64,000 nt of DNA from Siphlonurus alternatus (Eukaryota > Arthropoda > Insecta > Ephemeroptera > Siphlonuridae). Under the pieces are notes generated by a model. It was not told the origin of the DNA. It saw only the letters and a program-made list of their open reading frames with translations, and did not search any database. Position 1 is the first letter of the stretch, and each line of letters starts with the position of its first letter. Both the position numbers and the translations under genes were made by a program. The stretch covers positions 5,807,370-5,871,369 of the forward strand of contig OX463781.1 in assembly GCA_949825025.1 (NCBI GenBank). Reading direction: 5' to 3'. Shown here piece by piece: positions 23,896 to 35,352 of this stretch.

Positions 23896-23949
23896 CATTC
23901 GATGGATAAAGAGGGCCCCCGATCAGGTGCCCTCTTTATCCATCGAATG
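23896..23949. other. Perfect 21-bp hairpin with 12-nt loop
   Basis: Arm 23896-23916 (CATTCGATGG...GAGGGC) is exactly complementary to 23929-23949. It could be the centre of a foldback element or a precursor-type hairpin transcript. Flanks carry weak AACTCAGT/CTGAGTTA complementarity that extends it. Confidence 0.8.
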
Positions 23950-23967
23950 ACATGCTCTTTCTGAGTT

Positions 23968-24095
23968 ACTCGCGCACAAAACTTCGTTTCACATCGCATG
24001 ACATCGTGAGTTTCTCATTTAGAACCAGTTGTAAATTTTTATCATACGAAGTCATACGATGCGATACAAAGGCAGTGTGCGATCAGTGCGATCAC
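23968..24095. repeat. Family Y element, copy 1
   Basis: GCGCACAAAACTTCGTTTCA through AAGGCAGTGTGCGA, including TTCTCATTTAGAACC and CATACGATGCGATAC. The better copy is at 35218-35352. Confidence 0.65.
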
Positions 24096-24619
24096 TTTAA
24101 AAAGATATATAATTATTTTAGTTTTTTTTTTTAAGAGTTACTATAAAAAAACATATAATTATTTGGATTCATAAATTTGCTCTTACTCACAACAATTATG
24201 TAACTTTCAAATCTGTAATATGCTATTTTGAAGAAATGAATAAAATATATATTTGACAAAAGTTTAAAATTTAATTTTTACATAACTATGCATCAACAGT
24301 TATTTTTCAATAGTTTGATTTGCTATCAATAAAAGTAGAAAGACCTTCAGGTTAATGAGGATACAAAAACAAACATAATTATACATTTATGTCGATATCA
24401 TTTATTCAAGCATTTATGTCATGGGAAATATGACTTGCAATAATCAATCAACATATTTCTATATATTTATACGTACAGGTCAATATTTTGCAATTTATTA
24501 CAATTTTAACCACAATAATTCCTCGATCAATATTTTTAAATTATCAGAATTTCATTAAGGGTAATTTACGTACTTTTTTTGCGGCCAAAAAACAAGGTAA
24601 TGGTCAAGGCGATTGGAAA

Positions 24620-24886
24620 GTGTCACGTCACGCTATGACGTCACAGTGCGCACCTGTGGCTGTTTTTGTGACGTCACAGGGAGGGGAGGGGATGTAGGGG
24701 AGGGGACGAGCCCCCAAGTCGCTGGGTGGGGAACTCACGCGGTGTCCCATACACTGAACACCAAGCCAGTGACAAAACACACGATCATTGGTTAACAAGT
24801 CATCTATAAATCATACCATTGGATGCAGCTCTTTCGTATATAAGATCGTTGCAACTCAAATTTTCACATTATTTGCTTGACTACTG
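24620..24886 (+). promoter_or_regulatory. Promoter-like region: CRE sites, TATA box, short first exon
   Basis: Two TGACGTCA palindromes (24638-24645 and 24670-24677; the consensus for CREB/ATF factors) sit in a G-rich patch. Some 160 nt further on there is TATATAAG at 24837-24844. About 42 nt beyond the TATA box a consensus splice donor CTACTG/GTAAGT starts at 24887. This is the layout of a promoter with a very short untranslated first exon. No downstream exon could be identified, so the gene it might serve is unknown. Confidence 0.4.
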
Positions 24887-25339
24887 GTAAGTTTAAATTA
24901 TTTTATTTTAAAATTATATCTATTTTTAGTATAAAAAATTAACAATTCAAATTTTTATGCTTTTATTTTTCACGTTATCATAATTTTTTTTATTCTTCAC
25001 TTCTCTGTATTTTTCACTAGCAAATTTAATTTAACTTCAATGAACTTGATTTTTAATTTAATTAAAGCTTCATCAGCATGACTTTTAATTTCTATAAAAC
25101 AAAAACGGATCAAAATGCAGTCCTTTACAATAATTATTATGTAGCTTCCAAAGGAAAGATAACTCATATTTTATCGTATAATCTTTTCTTGCTCAGCTGT
25201 TTAAACAGAGTTCATTGAAGCCACAATTATCTGTAGGTGCGGACGGAATTTAGATCAATATGTACGCAGTACTAGCGCTCCAATTTCCGGGATATTATAC
25301 AGTAAACATTGTGTAATATCGCACTAAGTTGGATTAATA

Positions 25340-25630
25340 ATATCACCAGAGTTAATATTTTATTCGCTATTAAGCTTTCTCCTCGTAGTTTTTCCTCCTA
25401 TTTTGCACCATTTTAAAGGAAAAAATAGAGAAAAATACGAGATTACGTCTTCTGTCCTCTTTATTCAGCATATAAAATGTTAAAAATATTTTCTTCATTT
25501 CATCCTTACTTTGAGCGAAGAGAAAATATGATGAATTGTGCTTTTGAGGTAAAAAGATTAGGTTCAGACGTGAGTTTAGAGTTGAAAACGAAATTTTTCA
25601 ACTAAGGCAGTAAAGTTTTATTTTTTTTAT
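25340..25630 (+). repeat. Family R dispersed repeat, copy 1
   Basis: Shares TTTTTCCTCCTATTTTGCAC, TTCATTTCATCCTTACTTTGA and GTTGAAAACGAAATTTTTCA with 27290-27560 and, reversed, with 41130-41660. Confidence 0.6.
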
Positions 25631-26067
25631 TCTCTGGTAATACTGTATAATAGTCAGTATAATAATATTATGCTTAAATATTTTTGGCTTAAACCAAATT
25701 TTGTTCGCTTTTTTTTAAATCCTTTCATGGCAATTCCTCATAAAACCGGCTGATTTAAATTGTTTTTAATATGTCAAATTTCTTCATCAAAGACAGCTGT
25801 TTTCTCTCAGACGGTTTTTTCTGACAGTAGCGAATTACACACGTGTTAGCTAGCCACACGTGTTTGACATACGCCCCAAAGATAAATAACCTTCTCTATC
25901 ATATTAAAGTGAAGGGCAGATAACAGGGGTTATAAATATCACCTCAGCTTAAAGAGTTTAAGAAATCATGATATTACTATTATAGCATGCATGTCAAAAC
26001 ACCAGGAAAGAAAATCATTGGGTGAATTAGACAATTAAAAGTGCGCAAACTCGATTGATAAATTATG

Positions 26068-26281
26068 AAACCTCTGGACATCACGTACTTTACTTCTGCT
26101 TGGTTTGCGGGCATTACCACGCAGTCTATAAAGGCGTGGTGAACCAAAACTATTTTAATATAGGTAAACTTTGTGCCCTTATTTTGTCTCACTTGATATT
26201 GCAAATCTGCATCTCTCGGTCTATTAGGGCTGCAGCTCTAGAAAAGGCAGTGAGTAAATTTCGTGGTTTTCCAGAGGTGTA
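26068..26281. repeat. Family J element, copy 2
   Basis: Ends CCTCTGGACATCACG and TTTTCCAGAGGTGT. Its interior ACCACGCAGTCTATAAAGGCG is the reverse complement of the 22.7-kb copy. Confidence 0.65.
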
Positions 26282-26440
26282 CGTTAATTCCCTATATACA
26301 ACAAAAATAGCGTGTTGTGATGAACACGGTAATTTACATGTACAGCTCCAGACAAAACTTTCGTTACCTCTGCGCCATTTCTTGGTGGCATTACATACGC
26401 TGTGGGGGCGCATGGCGAACTTCATTTCTTCGGTAATAGA
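26282..26440. other. GC-richer unclassified stretch
   Basis: GACAAAACTTTCGTTACC and GCTGTGGGGGCGCATGGCG lie here. The - strand is open, with an AGAG/GTAACG donor-like site, but neither strand gives a recognisable protein. Confidence 0.25.
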
Positions 26441-26789
26441 TTAAAATAGTTAAAAATAAATTTTGCTCTGCGATTTCAAAATTTTCACCAATTTGCCTCC
26501 TTTATAATTATTGTATAGCATAATATATGAAATAAATTACATCTCTATCATTGTTACGCAATTCATACTTTTATAACCTATTTCTTAACTTCTGTGGTAA
26601 GCTGCATGATGACACACAATTTAACATGACCCAGAGGAAACAGCTGTTTTTCTGAATGTTTTGAAATCATATACAAAACATTCTTATAGTATAATTTTAT
26701 AGTTCACTGCTTCTTAATTGTCAATGGTGTAATTATATTTTAGTTAACGATTAACCTCAGTTACTTCGGAGTCAAAGATTGCGGAGTCA

Positions 26790-27085
26790 CATAATATCAG
26801 AATGAAACGATTAAAATCAAATTTAAAATATCCATAATATTCTACGAAATTGCTTATAGTTTGAACAATTTCAAAGGGGCGGTTTTTTCACAACAGCTCC
26901 ATTTCCGTCCATAAAGCCCCATGTTAAATTTCTACCTCAATTTTCACAAAACTGATCTTACAAATCCTGCACTTGAAAATTTGTATGCCACCTATTGATG
27001 GTGAGTTCAAAGTCCCCTAAAAGTTAAATTCAAGGGGGCCTATTCCGTATTCCGAGATCTCAATCAACTGAGATTCGTTGACGTG
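26790..27085 (+). repeat. Family Q dispersed repeat, copy 1
   Basis: Shares ACAGCTCCATTTCCGTCC, CCACCTATTGATGGTGAG and GAGATCTCAATCAACTGAGA with 30290-30575 and 45650-45955. No inverted ends were seen. Confidence 0.7.
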
Positions 27086-27289
27086 TCACAGCGAGGGTTA
27101 AAGCGCCACTCTGACGGCCGTAAAGCTCGAGTAGCTCGCGCTATTCTGGGTCCTCGAACTTCACGCGCGTCACTCTCCCTCGGTCATGGTCCCACGTTGA
27201 CGCGGGCCAACATTTCTCGCACAAACATAGCAACAGATTTATCTAGCCCGGGACAAACCTAGAGAAATTTAAAAGTTGTTTTCTATTTC

Positions 27290-27560
27290 TCCTTAAAGAC
27301 GTCGATCACCCGAGTTGAAATAAATTTCATCTTTTATTCGCTAGCTCTCCTCTCGTCTTTTTTCCTCCTATTTGGCATCTTTTTAGAGGAAACCAGAAGA
27401 TATTACGTCTTTTTTCTTCTTCTTGAGCATAAAATGCTAGTAATATTGTCTCCATTTCATCCTCACTTTGAGCCGAAGAGGAAATAAGATGTTTTAGAGG
27501 TAAAAAAAAAGATAAGGTTTAGAAGTGTAAAGGATGAATTGAAGACGTAATTTTTCATCT
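27290..27560 (+). repeat. Family R dispersed repeat, copy 2
   Basis: TTTTTTCCTCCTATTTGGCA and TCATTTCATCCTCACTTTGA blocks, ending at GAAGACGTAATTTTTCATC. Confidence 0.65.
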
Positions 27561-27944
27561 AGGGTGTGTTCTATTTCAGTGCAGTTGAAATCAAAATGAA
27601 AATCATAGTTAATATTCATCTTTGAACTTTGAACTAATGATACAGATGTTATTAATTAAATTTAATATGATAATACTTATCTTATTTCTTGATAAAAAAA
27701 AAGTAGTAAACAAATTTTTTATTTCTGAGGAGTAAAATCCATGGACTTTGAAATATTGGTCACGTTTGTACATTATGGACAATGAACAAAGATTTTTTTT
27801 CTTCTCGTTTATTGATATAAATTGAAGTGTGAACTTTGATTTGAGGACTTTCTCGTTACTGCGTACACATGACAATTACAAACATTACATGTTGTCACGT
27901 GTCGATCTGTAATTCAGTTAATTGTAATCTAATGGTCAAATTTA

Positions 27945-28137
27945 CATTATATTCCCTCCGGAAGTAGCCGGAAGTATTTTATTTCTGATCTTCCTATTCA
28001 TATTTCAGCGTTAAAATTTCACACATATAGTTCAATACTTCTACTACTTCAAATAACTCCGTAAAGTTTCAAAATTGAATTACAAACAGAAGAGCTACAA
28101 ACTTCACACTTCCGGTTAATTCCGGAAGGAATATCAA
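27945..28137. repeat. Family S inverted-repeat element, copy 1
   Basis: Ends ATTCCCTCCGGAAGTAGCC and GGTTAATTCCGGAAGGAAT. The interior AAACAGAAGAGCTACAAACT matches 43.2 kb in reverse. Confidence 0.7.
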
Positions 28138-29706
28138 AATAATTATACTGTACACATAAGTTCAAACATTACATCGATCTCACGTGGTACAATAAGTAAC
28201 TGTCGATTTTTAATTCAGTATAATTGTAATCTAATCTCTTATATCTTAAGCACGTTTTATAATATATGATCGTAAATATTCAAGGACATAAAAACTAACA
28301 CTATGAAGATAGAGAGATCTTGAATCTGTTTATTAAATTTTATCCTCAGGGTCTATATGGTACTGCGCAAAATTGTGAGCAAGCAGATTTCTTTTTTCTG
28401 TTTGATTTTTTTTTTTTTTTCTCGCTGAGAGCACAAAGTTCTTTTTATTCGTTTGTTGTGTTGTTATTTTTTTGTCAGAATCTTTCTCGTCTTACGAGTC
28501 TCGTATGGATTTTACGTTACTAAAAATGCTTATAATACAAATTTAATACATAATCCAGAAATAAAATGACTACTTAATTGCTTATTTTGATCAAAAGTTA
28601 ATACAGAAAAATTGACATTTAATTTTGACCACTATACTTATTGTGCACTTGGATGCCCATCCAATATAAATATGACACTATTTGTAAATAATCTCTCACA
28701 TATTACTGTTTCCATGCGCGTATACAAAATTTAATAATCATTTTAATAAATTACTATAACATGCGCCAATTACGTTGCCAAGTATTTTGTAAGTTAAATT
28801 TTGTTGTAGCAACGAACTTGATAATAATCCTTTATTGACAAAAATGTGTTAAAATATTTAAAGAAAACTTTATTATGTAAATTTATTGATTATTAAAATT
28901 ACGCACTATTTACATTGACATTAATAATATTTCTTGTTTCTTAAATTATGGAGAGAAAATACTGTTGTTTACTTAAATATATGTGTTTTTAGGAAAATAA
29001 ATTTAAGTAAGAACTTTCCAAAACCTAGCCTTGCTTCATTAGAAACGTTCCTTCAAACAAATAAGTTGTCGTCTTTATAACTATTAGAGTAATTTTGTCA
29101 AGAATTCCTTCTAGTTTTCAATGTTATGAAATACGATATTAGACCTTAATGTCTTAACGTGATCTTGATGCACCAACTAAAAGATGATTTTTTTTTCTAC
29201 CTGCTGCATGCATTATATGCAGGTCTGATTTATATGAGATAAATGCATTTTTGTAAACATAGTTAATGCATAGGGCGTTCTATAGAACTTTTTTCTGGAA
29301 TTTAATTTATTTTTGGTGTTCAGTTTTAAATTATTTGTTTAGTCTTCATACATAGACAGTATAAAAAATATTTTACAGTTCGCTGTTAGTAGTTAGTATT
29401 ATTTACATATTTTATTTTTAAAATATAAAATTTATATATATATATACATATATATACTGTATATATATAGCCTTAATTCCTATATTATGTTATATTATTA
29501 CTGTTTCAATCTGTGTTTTATGATATGATAAATTAATAATAAATTTAAATACAATTTTAATTTATTTGCATATTAAGACTATAAACAAAAGTTTTAAAAT
29601 AAGCAGCACAAAACAATAATAAGAAATAATGTCATTCCAATAATTAAGTTCAATTAAGCAGTCTGAATTTTTTTCTAACACAATCAATAAAATTTTACAT
29701 TCGTGC
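28138..29706. other. AT-rich DNA, nothing recognised
   Basis: A TA-rich block at 29440-29470. No gene or dispersed repeat was recognised. Confidence 0.4.
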
Positions 29707-29830
29707 ATGGTATAGCGGAAAAACATCGTAACTCCATTGGTAAGCAATATTCTAACTCAATTTTTACTTTAGAGTTAGGATATTTTTTTCAGCATACAAA
29801 TGTAGTTAGGATGTTTTCCCGCTACCACAT
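29707..29830. repeat. Inverted-repeat element (family P), copy 2
   Basis: TATAGCGGAAAAACATCGTA mirrored by TTAGGATGTTTTCCCGCTAC. The inner arms share AACTCCATTGGTAAGC with copy 1. Confidence 0.7.
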
Positions 29831-30002
29831 CGAGTCATGCATTTCTGAATATTTCCAAAGTTTAAATTGTTTAAAAACAAAATAAATAATGCACGCGTAC
29901 TTTCTCACGAGAACTATTTTTCATAACTCTATATTTAACTTTAAGTTTCTTGTTTTGCATATCTGATATCAATAATAATTTATTTTTGAAGCAATAGGAC
30001 AT

Positions 30003-30240
30003 TTTCCCTTGCCCGATTCGTAATCAGAGAGTCATGAGTTCAATCAAACCCGTACAGGCATCGCTGAACTTTTTTACATGGCGTTTGCTAAAAGACACGT
30101 ACCAATCACTCGTGCAGCCGGGAGGTTGTTAATATTAGAATCCTCCATCAAACACAGACCATTCTGTCTGAGATTTCCTTGGTTCCTTCAATAAAGGCAA
30201 ACTTATGGGTACTATATATAATAAGTTTCGGCCGCTAATA
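30003..30240 (+). mobile_element. tRNA-derived SINE-like element
   Basis: Starts with a tRNA-like B box (GAGTTCAATCAAACCC), carries the central block CTGAGATTTCCTTGGTTCC shared with the other SINEs here, and ends in an ATA repeat. Confidence 0.55.
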
Positions 30241-30289
30241 ATAATAATGTTAACGATGAATATACTACTGGAGTCAGAGAATATTTCTC

Positions 30290-30575
30290 TAAGACAGAAT
30301 CAAATGAAAATTTTTTAGAAAATCAAGAATGTTCTAAAACTTAATCGCTTTTAATAGTTTGAGCAAATTCAATCTGTCAGTTTTCTCATAACAGCTCCAT
30401 TTCCGGTTTCCATCCATGAGGCCAATGTTAAACTTTTCAGTTTCACAAAAATTAATTAAACAGATCTACTTCAAAATTTGTATGCCACATATGATGGTGA
30501 GTTCTAATTCACCTGCAAGTCTTGTTGCATTCCCAGGCGTGCTGATTGCGAGATATCAATCTACTGAGATTCATC
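30290..30575 (+). repeat. Family Q dispersed repeat, copy 2
   Basis: Same order of blocks as at 26.9 kb: TCGCTTTTAATAGTTTGAGC, ACAGCTCCATTTCCGG, CACATATGATGGTGAG, GAGATATCAATCTACTGAGA. Confidence 0.7.
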
Positions 30576-30701
30576 CTTGATAAAATTATAAACATATTTG
30601 CATACGCAAAGATCAGGACTGCAATATTTAAAAAAATGCACACACACACAGTAGTTGCAGACGTCTCGTGCAACACGTCTCTGCAGTCACGTTTCTTGCA
30701 G

Positions 30702-30782
30702 GTGGTGTACTTTGCCAGGCCCTCCAAGGTCCACAAAGAACTGGTTTGCTCCCTGGACAACTTCCGTATCGTTTCTCCATAA
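30702..30782 (+). CDS. Possible terminal coding exon, gene unknown
   Basis: After a good acceptor (GTTTCTTGCAG) the frame reads VVYFARPSKVHKELVCSLDN then FRIVSP and a TAA. Most codons end in C or G, as in the proven genes of this window and unlike the local background. The match to any family is unknown, no partner exon was found, and a pseudogene fragment is equally possible. Confidence 0.25.
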   Translation: MVYFARPSKVHKELVCSLDNFRIVSP

Positions 30783-31600
30783 CAGCTCGAAATTACATTG
30801 CTATAATTTGAATAGGAAAAAAATTGAAGGACGTTGGCGCATAATTATACTTTACGTCGTAAATTTTCAACGAGGTCTTGAAATAATATTGCTCCGATAG
30901 ATTGAATGTAATAAAGTTAAGGTATTTTGCACAATACAATTATATTTTTTTAAGTTTTTTGTCAGCAATAATAATATGAATAAATAAAATATTTTTATAT
31001 ACATTTTTTTTTATGTTTAATCAATTTAATAGAATTTATTTACGATGCATGTACCATACCATAATATAGAAGCTTGTATCAAATAAATTATCGTATTGAA
31101 ATTTAAAATTTATTGTTCAAATTTTAGCGTCTACATCAACGATCATTTAATAAAAATGCTAGTAATAAAAATACGCAGATAAATCTTGTGTAGAATAAAA
31201 TATGATGGTGTTATGGTGTTATTTGTTAAAGCATTATCAGCAAAGGAAAATTGCTATTAAAGTCTTAATAGATTCAAAGTATTGCCGTTTAAAAATGTAA
31301 ATATTAATATTCTTGTTTGAGAGCAGTGCTAAGCTGTGTATGGCCATATTGACCTAATTTTTTACTGTTATTATATCATGTTACTGTATCATTTATTAGA
31401 ATATATAATAAAGTACAAGTTTTTCAACTGAGCTGTGTTGGACGCCTGGTGTAATTAAATTATCAGCATTTATGCTATCAATTCATAAAAAAAAAAAAAA
31501 AAAATCCAACGTGCTTTTTCCTTCATCGGGGTGTATCATACAAGTTCAATTCTAAGCATTCGAAAGGAAAAACTGTGGAATCGGTCAGAAATTAAACATT

Positions 31601-31632
31601 TCCGCGGGGTCCCAGGTTCAATTCCTGGCCGA
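31601..31632 (+). repeat. tRNA-like T-arm remnant
   Basis: CCAGGTTCAATTCCTGG is a perfect 5-bp T stem and B box. No matching A box or acceptor stem was seen, so it is a tRNA-derived relic and not a gene. Confidence 0.45.
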
Positions 31633-32671
31633 GGCTACTCTTGTCTTTCGAATTCTTATACTTGGACTTTTATCACCAATGACAGAAAAATTACATTGGA
31701 ATTAAATAATGAAAACATCATCTAATGGAGATAACATAAAATATATCTTATCTAAATAAGGACTATAGATAGTAGTTGGAAAATAATAATGTGTTTATTA
31801 TTAGATAACTACAATGTCCATGTATATGTACATCTTAAATGATGTCGTATATTTTTATAATAAAACGAAGAAATCTCATACCAGTATCTCCCCTCCTTTC
31901 TTTCTCAAATTCTAATGAACTCAAAATCGAGTGAAATATGCTAACCAAAAAGTAAAACGAGAAAATAACTTATAACAGAATTTTTGATCAAATGATAAAA
32001 TATATACGACCACTTGATACTTGATAGTATAGCTGCGGTTTAAAGTTTCGCAATAATTCGCCATACGATAACGTGTCAAATGAGCACCGTAGTGATAAGT
32101 GATGACCTCTAGGTAACCTTGACCGTCCTTGGAACAACTGCGTATCCAAGCCTAAGTATCATTAGGTCATCCAGCCCACTCCAAATCAACATCCTCCAAT
32201 CTTTAGTTGAATCCAAATTATAAAGAATTAACAACTTGATTTATATTATAGAATGATTAAGAACATAACAAACTAAATTACATTACATAAATTTAATAGA
32301 GGTTATTCTTAGGACAAATTGATGATCTCGATACATAAATTTAAAAAAAATTAGTTATGATTTTAATGGACGAATGAAGGCTGCGATTTTTTTCTGATTG
32401 AACCATTATTATAATATTGTTTCTATATTATATTATTTAATGGACGTATACAGCAAAAAAGTCAAACCAGAGGGCTTTATTTAATATTTTAAGATCTCTG
32501 GTAAAAAATTTAAATTTTGTACAAAAAAAAAATATCATAAAAGAATATAATACAAAATTATACCAAATAATTTATTGAGATTTAAGATAAATAATTTTAA
32601 TTAAAAATTCATATAATATATTTTTTCGAAGCAAAGTACTACGTACGTAAGAACGTGGTGTAACTTTTCAG

Positions 32672-33022
32672 CGTGGCGCAGTGCATTGACTGGTTCTTGT
32701 GTTAGATCACCGAAGTCAAGCAACATCAAGAGTGTTTAGAAATTAGTAGTTGGGTAACCATTTTAAGAAAAAATTACGCTGCTCCCTCCCTAGGGTTTAT
32801 ACATTCGTCTCGCTTTCCACCCAGTGCAGTGATACACTTGTGTGGTTCTCCAGGATTTGAACATCACTTTGGTCTATTGATAAAAATAATACAAGTGTCC
32901 ACCCTGACTGAGATTTCCACGGTTCCCTGGAACGCGAAACAGGTTGTGGCCACCATCTTTTCCCTCCCATTATCCCGCCTCGAGCTGTAAGCTCTTAGGA
33001 GGTGTATCCTTGTAAAAAAAAA
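32672..33022 (+). mobile_element. 5S-rRNA-derived SINE, copy 1
   Basis: The head GGTTCTTGTGTTAGATCACC then GAAGTCAAGCAACATC and GTTGGGTAACC follows 5S rRNA (GATCACCGAAGTTAAGCAAC, TGGATGGGTGACC) including the internal promoter boxes. The body has TTTCCACCCAGTGCAGTGA, the tail the shared block GACTGAGATTTCCACGGTTC, then an A-rich end. The + strand is the transcription sense. Confidence 0.85.
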
Positions 33023-33116
33023 TATATACATCCATTTCAGACAGTTTAAATGCATGTAATGGTTGATTGATTATTATAGATTGACATATTTTGACATGTA
33101 TGTACTTGTGTTGCAG

Positions 33117-33272
33117 GGTGTACACATAGCATGGTCACTGTCCGAGAGTCCTCGTCCAAGCTCTCTCAACCCCAGGCACATTTGTTCCACGACGACTTCA
33201 GGGAAGCCTCCTCAGACTAGGAGAAGAACCGACACTTAACAGTTCCTATCTCATCTACCTCGAGCCACAAAG
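33117..33272 (+). other. Likely untranslated 5' exon, probably of the uncoupling protein gene
   Basis: 156 nt bounded by a good acceptor (ACTTGTGTTGCAG) and donor (ACAAAG/GTAACT), clearly GC-richer than its surroundings. All three frames are stopped, so it would be leader. The next coding exon on the same strand is the first one of the uncoupling protein at 36555, which itself follows an acceptor (CGTATTTGCAG). Linkage is inferred. Confidence 0.45.
33131..33220 (+). CDS. Upstream ORF in the proposed UCP leader exon
   Basis: 29 codons plus stop, starting MVTVRESSSKLSQPQAHLF. UCP2 of mammals is known to be held down at translation by an upstream ORF in its leader exon. An ORF of similar size in the leader here could do the same. 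That the exon belongs to this gene is not proven. Confidence 0.3.
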   Translation: MVTVRESSSKLSQPQAHLFHDDFREASSD

Positions 33273-33388
33273 GTAACTGGTGATAGGGGATCGTACAACA
33301 ATACATATAACATATACATTTTTCACATAATTAAATACAAACAAACTTTGATGCTACATATATTTAAAAAAAAGTAAAAAGCTTACAG

Positions 33389-33650
33389 AGTATCGACCTC
33401 AAAAAATTTTATTATAAAAATTGATAGAAGGTAAAACGTTAATGCTATGATTTTTTTTTTTCGTATTAGAGGCTTAAAAGTTTTGCCATGCTTCTTTTAT
33501 AGGTCCTTTCCTATTATTAAAAAAATTAAGTGACACAACTCTCTCTGTAATTTCAATAATTTTGTTAAAAATAGTTTCCAGGCTCCAAAAATTTTGAAAA
33601 AAAAAATGAAAGTAGCATAGCTTTGCACCCTTTATCCTTTTTCAACAGCT
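33389..33650. repeat. Family A palindromic element, degenerate
   Basis: GAGTATCGACCTC at the left and TTTGCACCCTTTATCC at the right. The centre is eroded (TTTTGCCATGCTTCTTTTATA). Confidence 0.65.
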
Positions 33651-34504
33651 CTGCATTTTTTTTTTTTTTTTTTAATTCAAGTTATTTTAAATATTTGAAA
33701 GAAAAATATATAATATATTATATGATTGTAATTTTAATTCCTTATTCTTTAGTAAAAAAACAAATTAAAATTCCTATTTCTTAATAATTTATTATTATAG
33801 TTATTCTGCATCTTTTTTTTTTCTGTAATTACGTATTTGTTTTGTAAATTAAAAATATGAATTAATTATACGTCATATACAACAAAGGAAACTATTTTTG
33901 TAAATGCAGAGTAATTTTTTTAAAAAAACTTGTATTAACACAGTCATGCATGTTGTTAATTATAATATAATTATATTTCTTGGGGTTTTAAACCATTAAA
34001 TTAACCTTTTAAAACACCTTAAAATTCGACGCACAATTTAAAACGAAAACATATATTTCTGATATAATTTCAGACGTAATTAAAGTGTTAACACCTGCCA
34101 CCAGCACCTTGGCACTAAATTATATTTACATTTTGACATTTCTACAAAACATTTTACGTTCCTGATAGGTCCCGTGACATGAGCACAAAATGTTTGAAAA
34201 AGGTTTTTTGTTTGGGCACGGTTCCATCATCGACTCGGGTAAAGATAGACCACACGGGACCGAAGATAAACACATTATATTATCCTACATCGTGACGTCA
34301 GCGCAATCCTAGTGCCGAAATTAATAATACCTCGCTAACTAAATTGTTTTGTCACTGCTTGATGTATTAAAAACTTATCAAGAAGCAAATAAAAAAAAAA
34401 TGAGATTTAGCAGCGAGATGTTATAGTAAACATAATAGTTAATTTACGTACAAAATTACATAATATTTATTCATATTCATGGCCAAGTTAATAAGGATCA
34501 TAAA

Positions 34505-35050
34505 ATTAACACACACTACGTACACATGATGGTGTTTAATACGGATCCGTTAAGGGCATTGGGTGTAGCACTGGTAGTTGGCAACACTGTCGTATCTTCA
34601 CCATGTTAATTTTTTATCATTGCTCCTCGGAGTAATTTTTATGCTAGAGCTAAGCTGATTGCTGTGGTATCAAGATAATTAGTAGCCCAAGTGCACAATT
34701 TGGCTAAATAAAGCCTGAGTTAAAGAAAAGTAATTTTTAGTAATTTTTTAAATTTACATGTATTTTTCTAAAATATAAAAAAAATACTTTTCTTAAAATC
34801 AGGCTTTATTTAGCCAAATTGTGCACTTGGGCTACTAATTATCTTGATACTACAGCAATCAGCTTAGCTCTAGCATAAAAATTACTCCGAGGAGCAATGA
34901 TAAAAAATTAGCATGGTGAAGATACGTCAGTGTTGCCAACTACCGGTGCTACACCCAATGCCCTTAAAGACGGATAATATATATTATTCTTATGAGACGT
35001 CATCAACGGATACGTATTATGTGTTAAACACCGCCATGTAAACGTAGTGA
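34505..35050. repeat. Foldback element carrying a nested family C element
   Basis: Outer arms GGTGTTTAATACGGATCCGT and its near complement around 35000 (ACGGATACGTATT, TTAAACACCGCC, AACGTAGTG). The family C element inserted between them. Confidence 0.6.
34551..34966. repeat. Family C palindromic element, copy 1
   Basis: Arms of about 190 bp starting AGGGCATTGGGTGTAGC inside TA flanks, with CTCCTCGGAGTAATTTTTA and TTTGGCTAAATAAAGCCTGA mirrored on both sides of an AT-rich loop. The arms are nearly identical. Confidence 0.9.
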
Positions 35051-35217
35051 GAGTATATTTTGTGTATTATTTTTCAGTTTGTAGGTTACTTATAGTTTTG
35101 TAAAATAAAGAGGACCAGTTTGGCGTTATTTAATTATTATTTATTTACTTTTTACATACATAGGGCTTTATCATATAGAATCGCATGATTTAAAAATTAA
35201 GAACCTATGCAATTAGG

Positions 35218-35352
35218 TGTAGGCGCACACAGCTTCATTTCATATCTCATCGCATGACATCGCATGTTTCTCATTTAGAACCGGTTCTACATTTTTATCA
35301 TACGATTCCATACGATATACCATACGATGCGATACGAAGGCAGTGTGCGACC
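35218..35352. repeat. Family Y element, copy 2
   Basis: GTAGGCGCACACAGCTTC at the left, GAAGGCAGTGTGCGACC at the right, with CATACGATGCGATACG inside. Confidence 0.65.

Noticed and set aside
26055..26444. 129-codon open frame
   Set aside because: Runs through the family J element and its flank; no domain recognised.
31601..31632. Functional tRNA gene
   Set aside because: Only the T arm is convincing; no acceptor stem or anticodon arm pairs with it. The same holds for 51171-51250.
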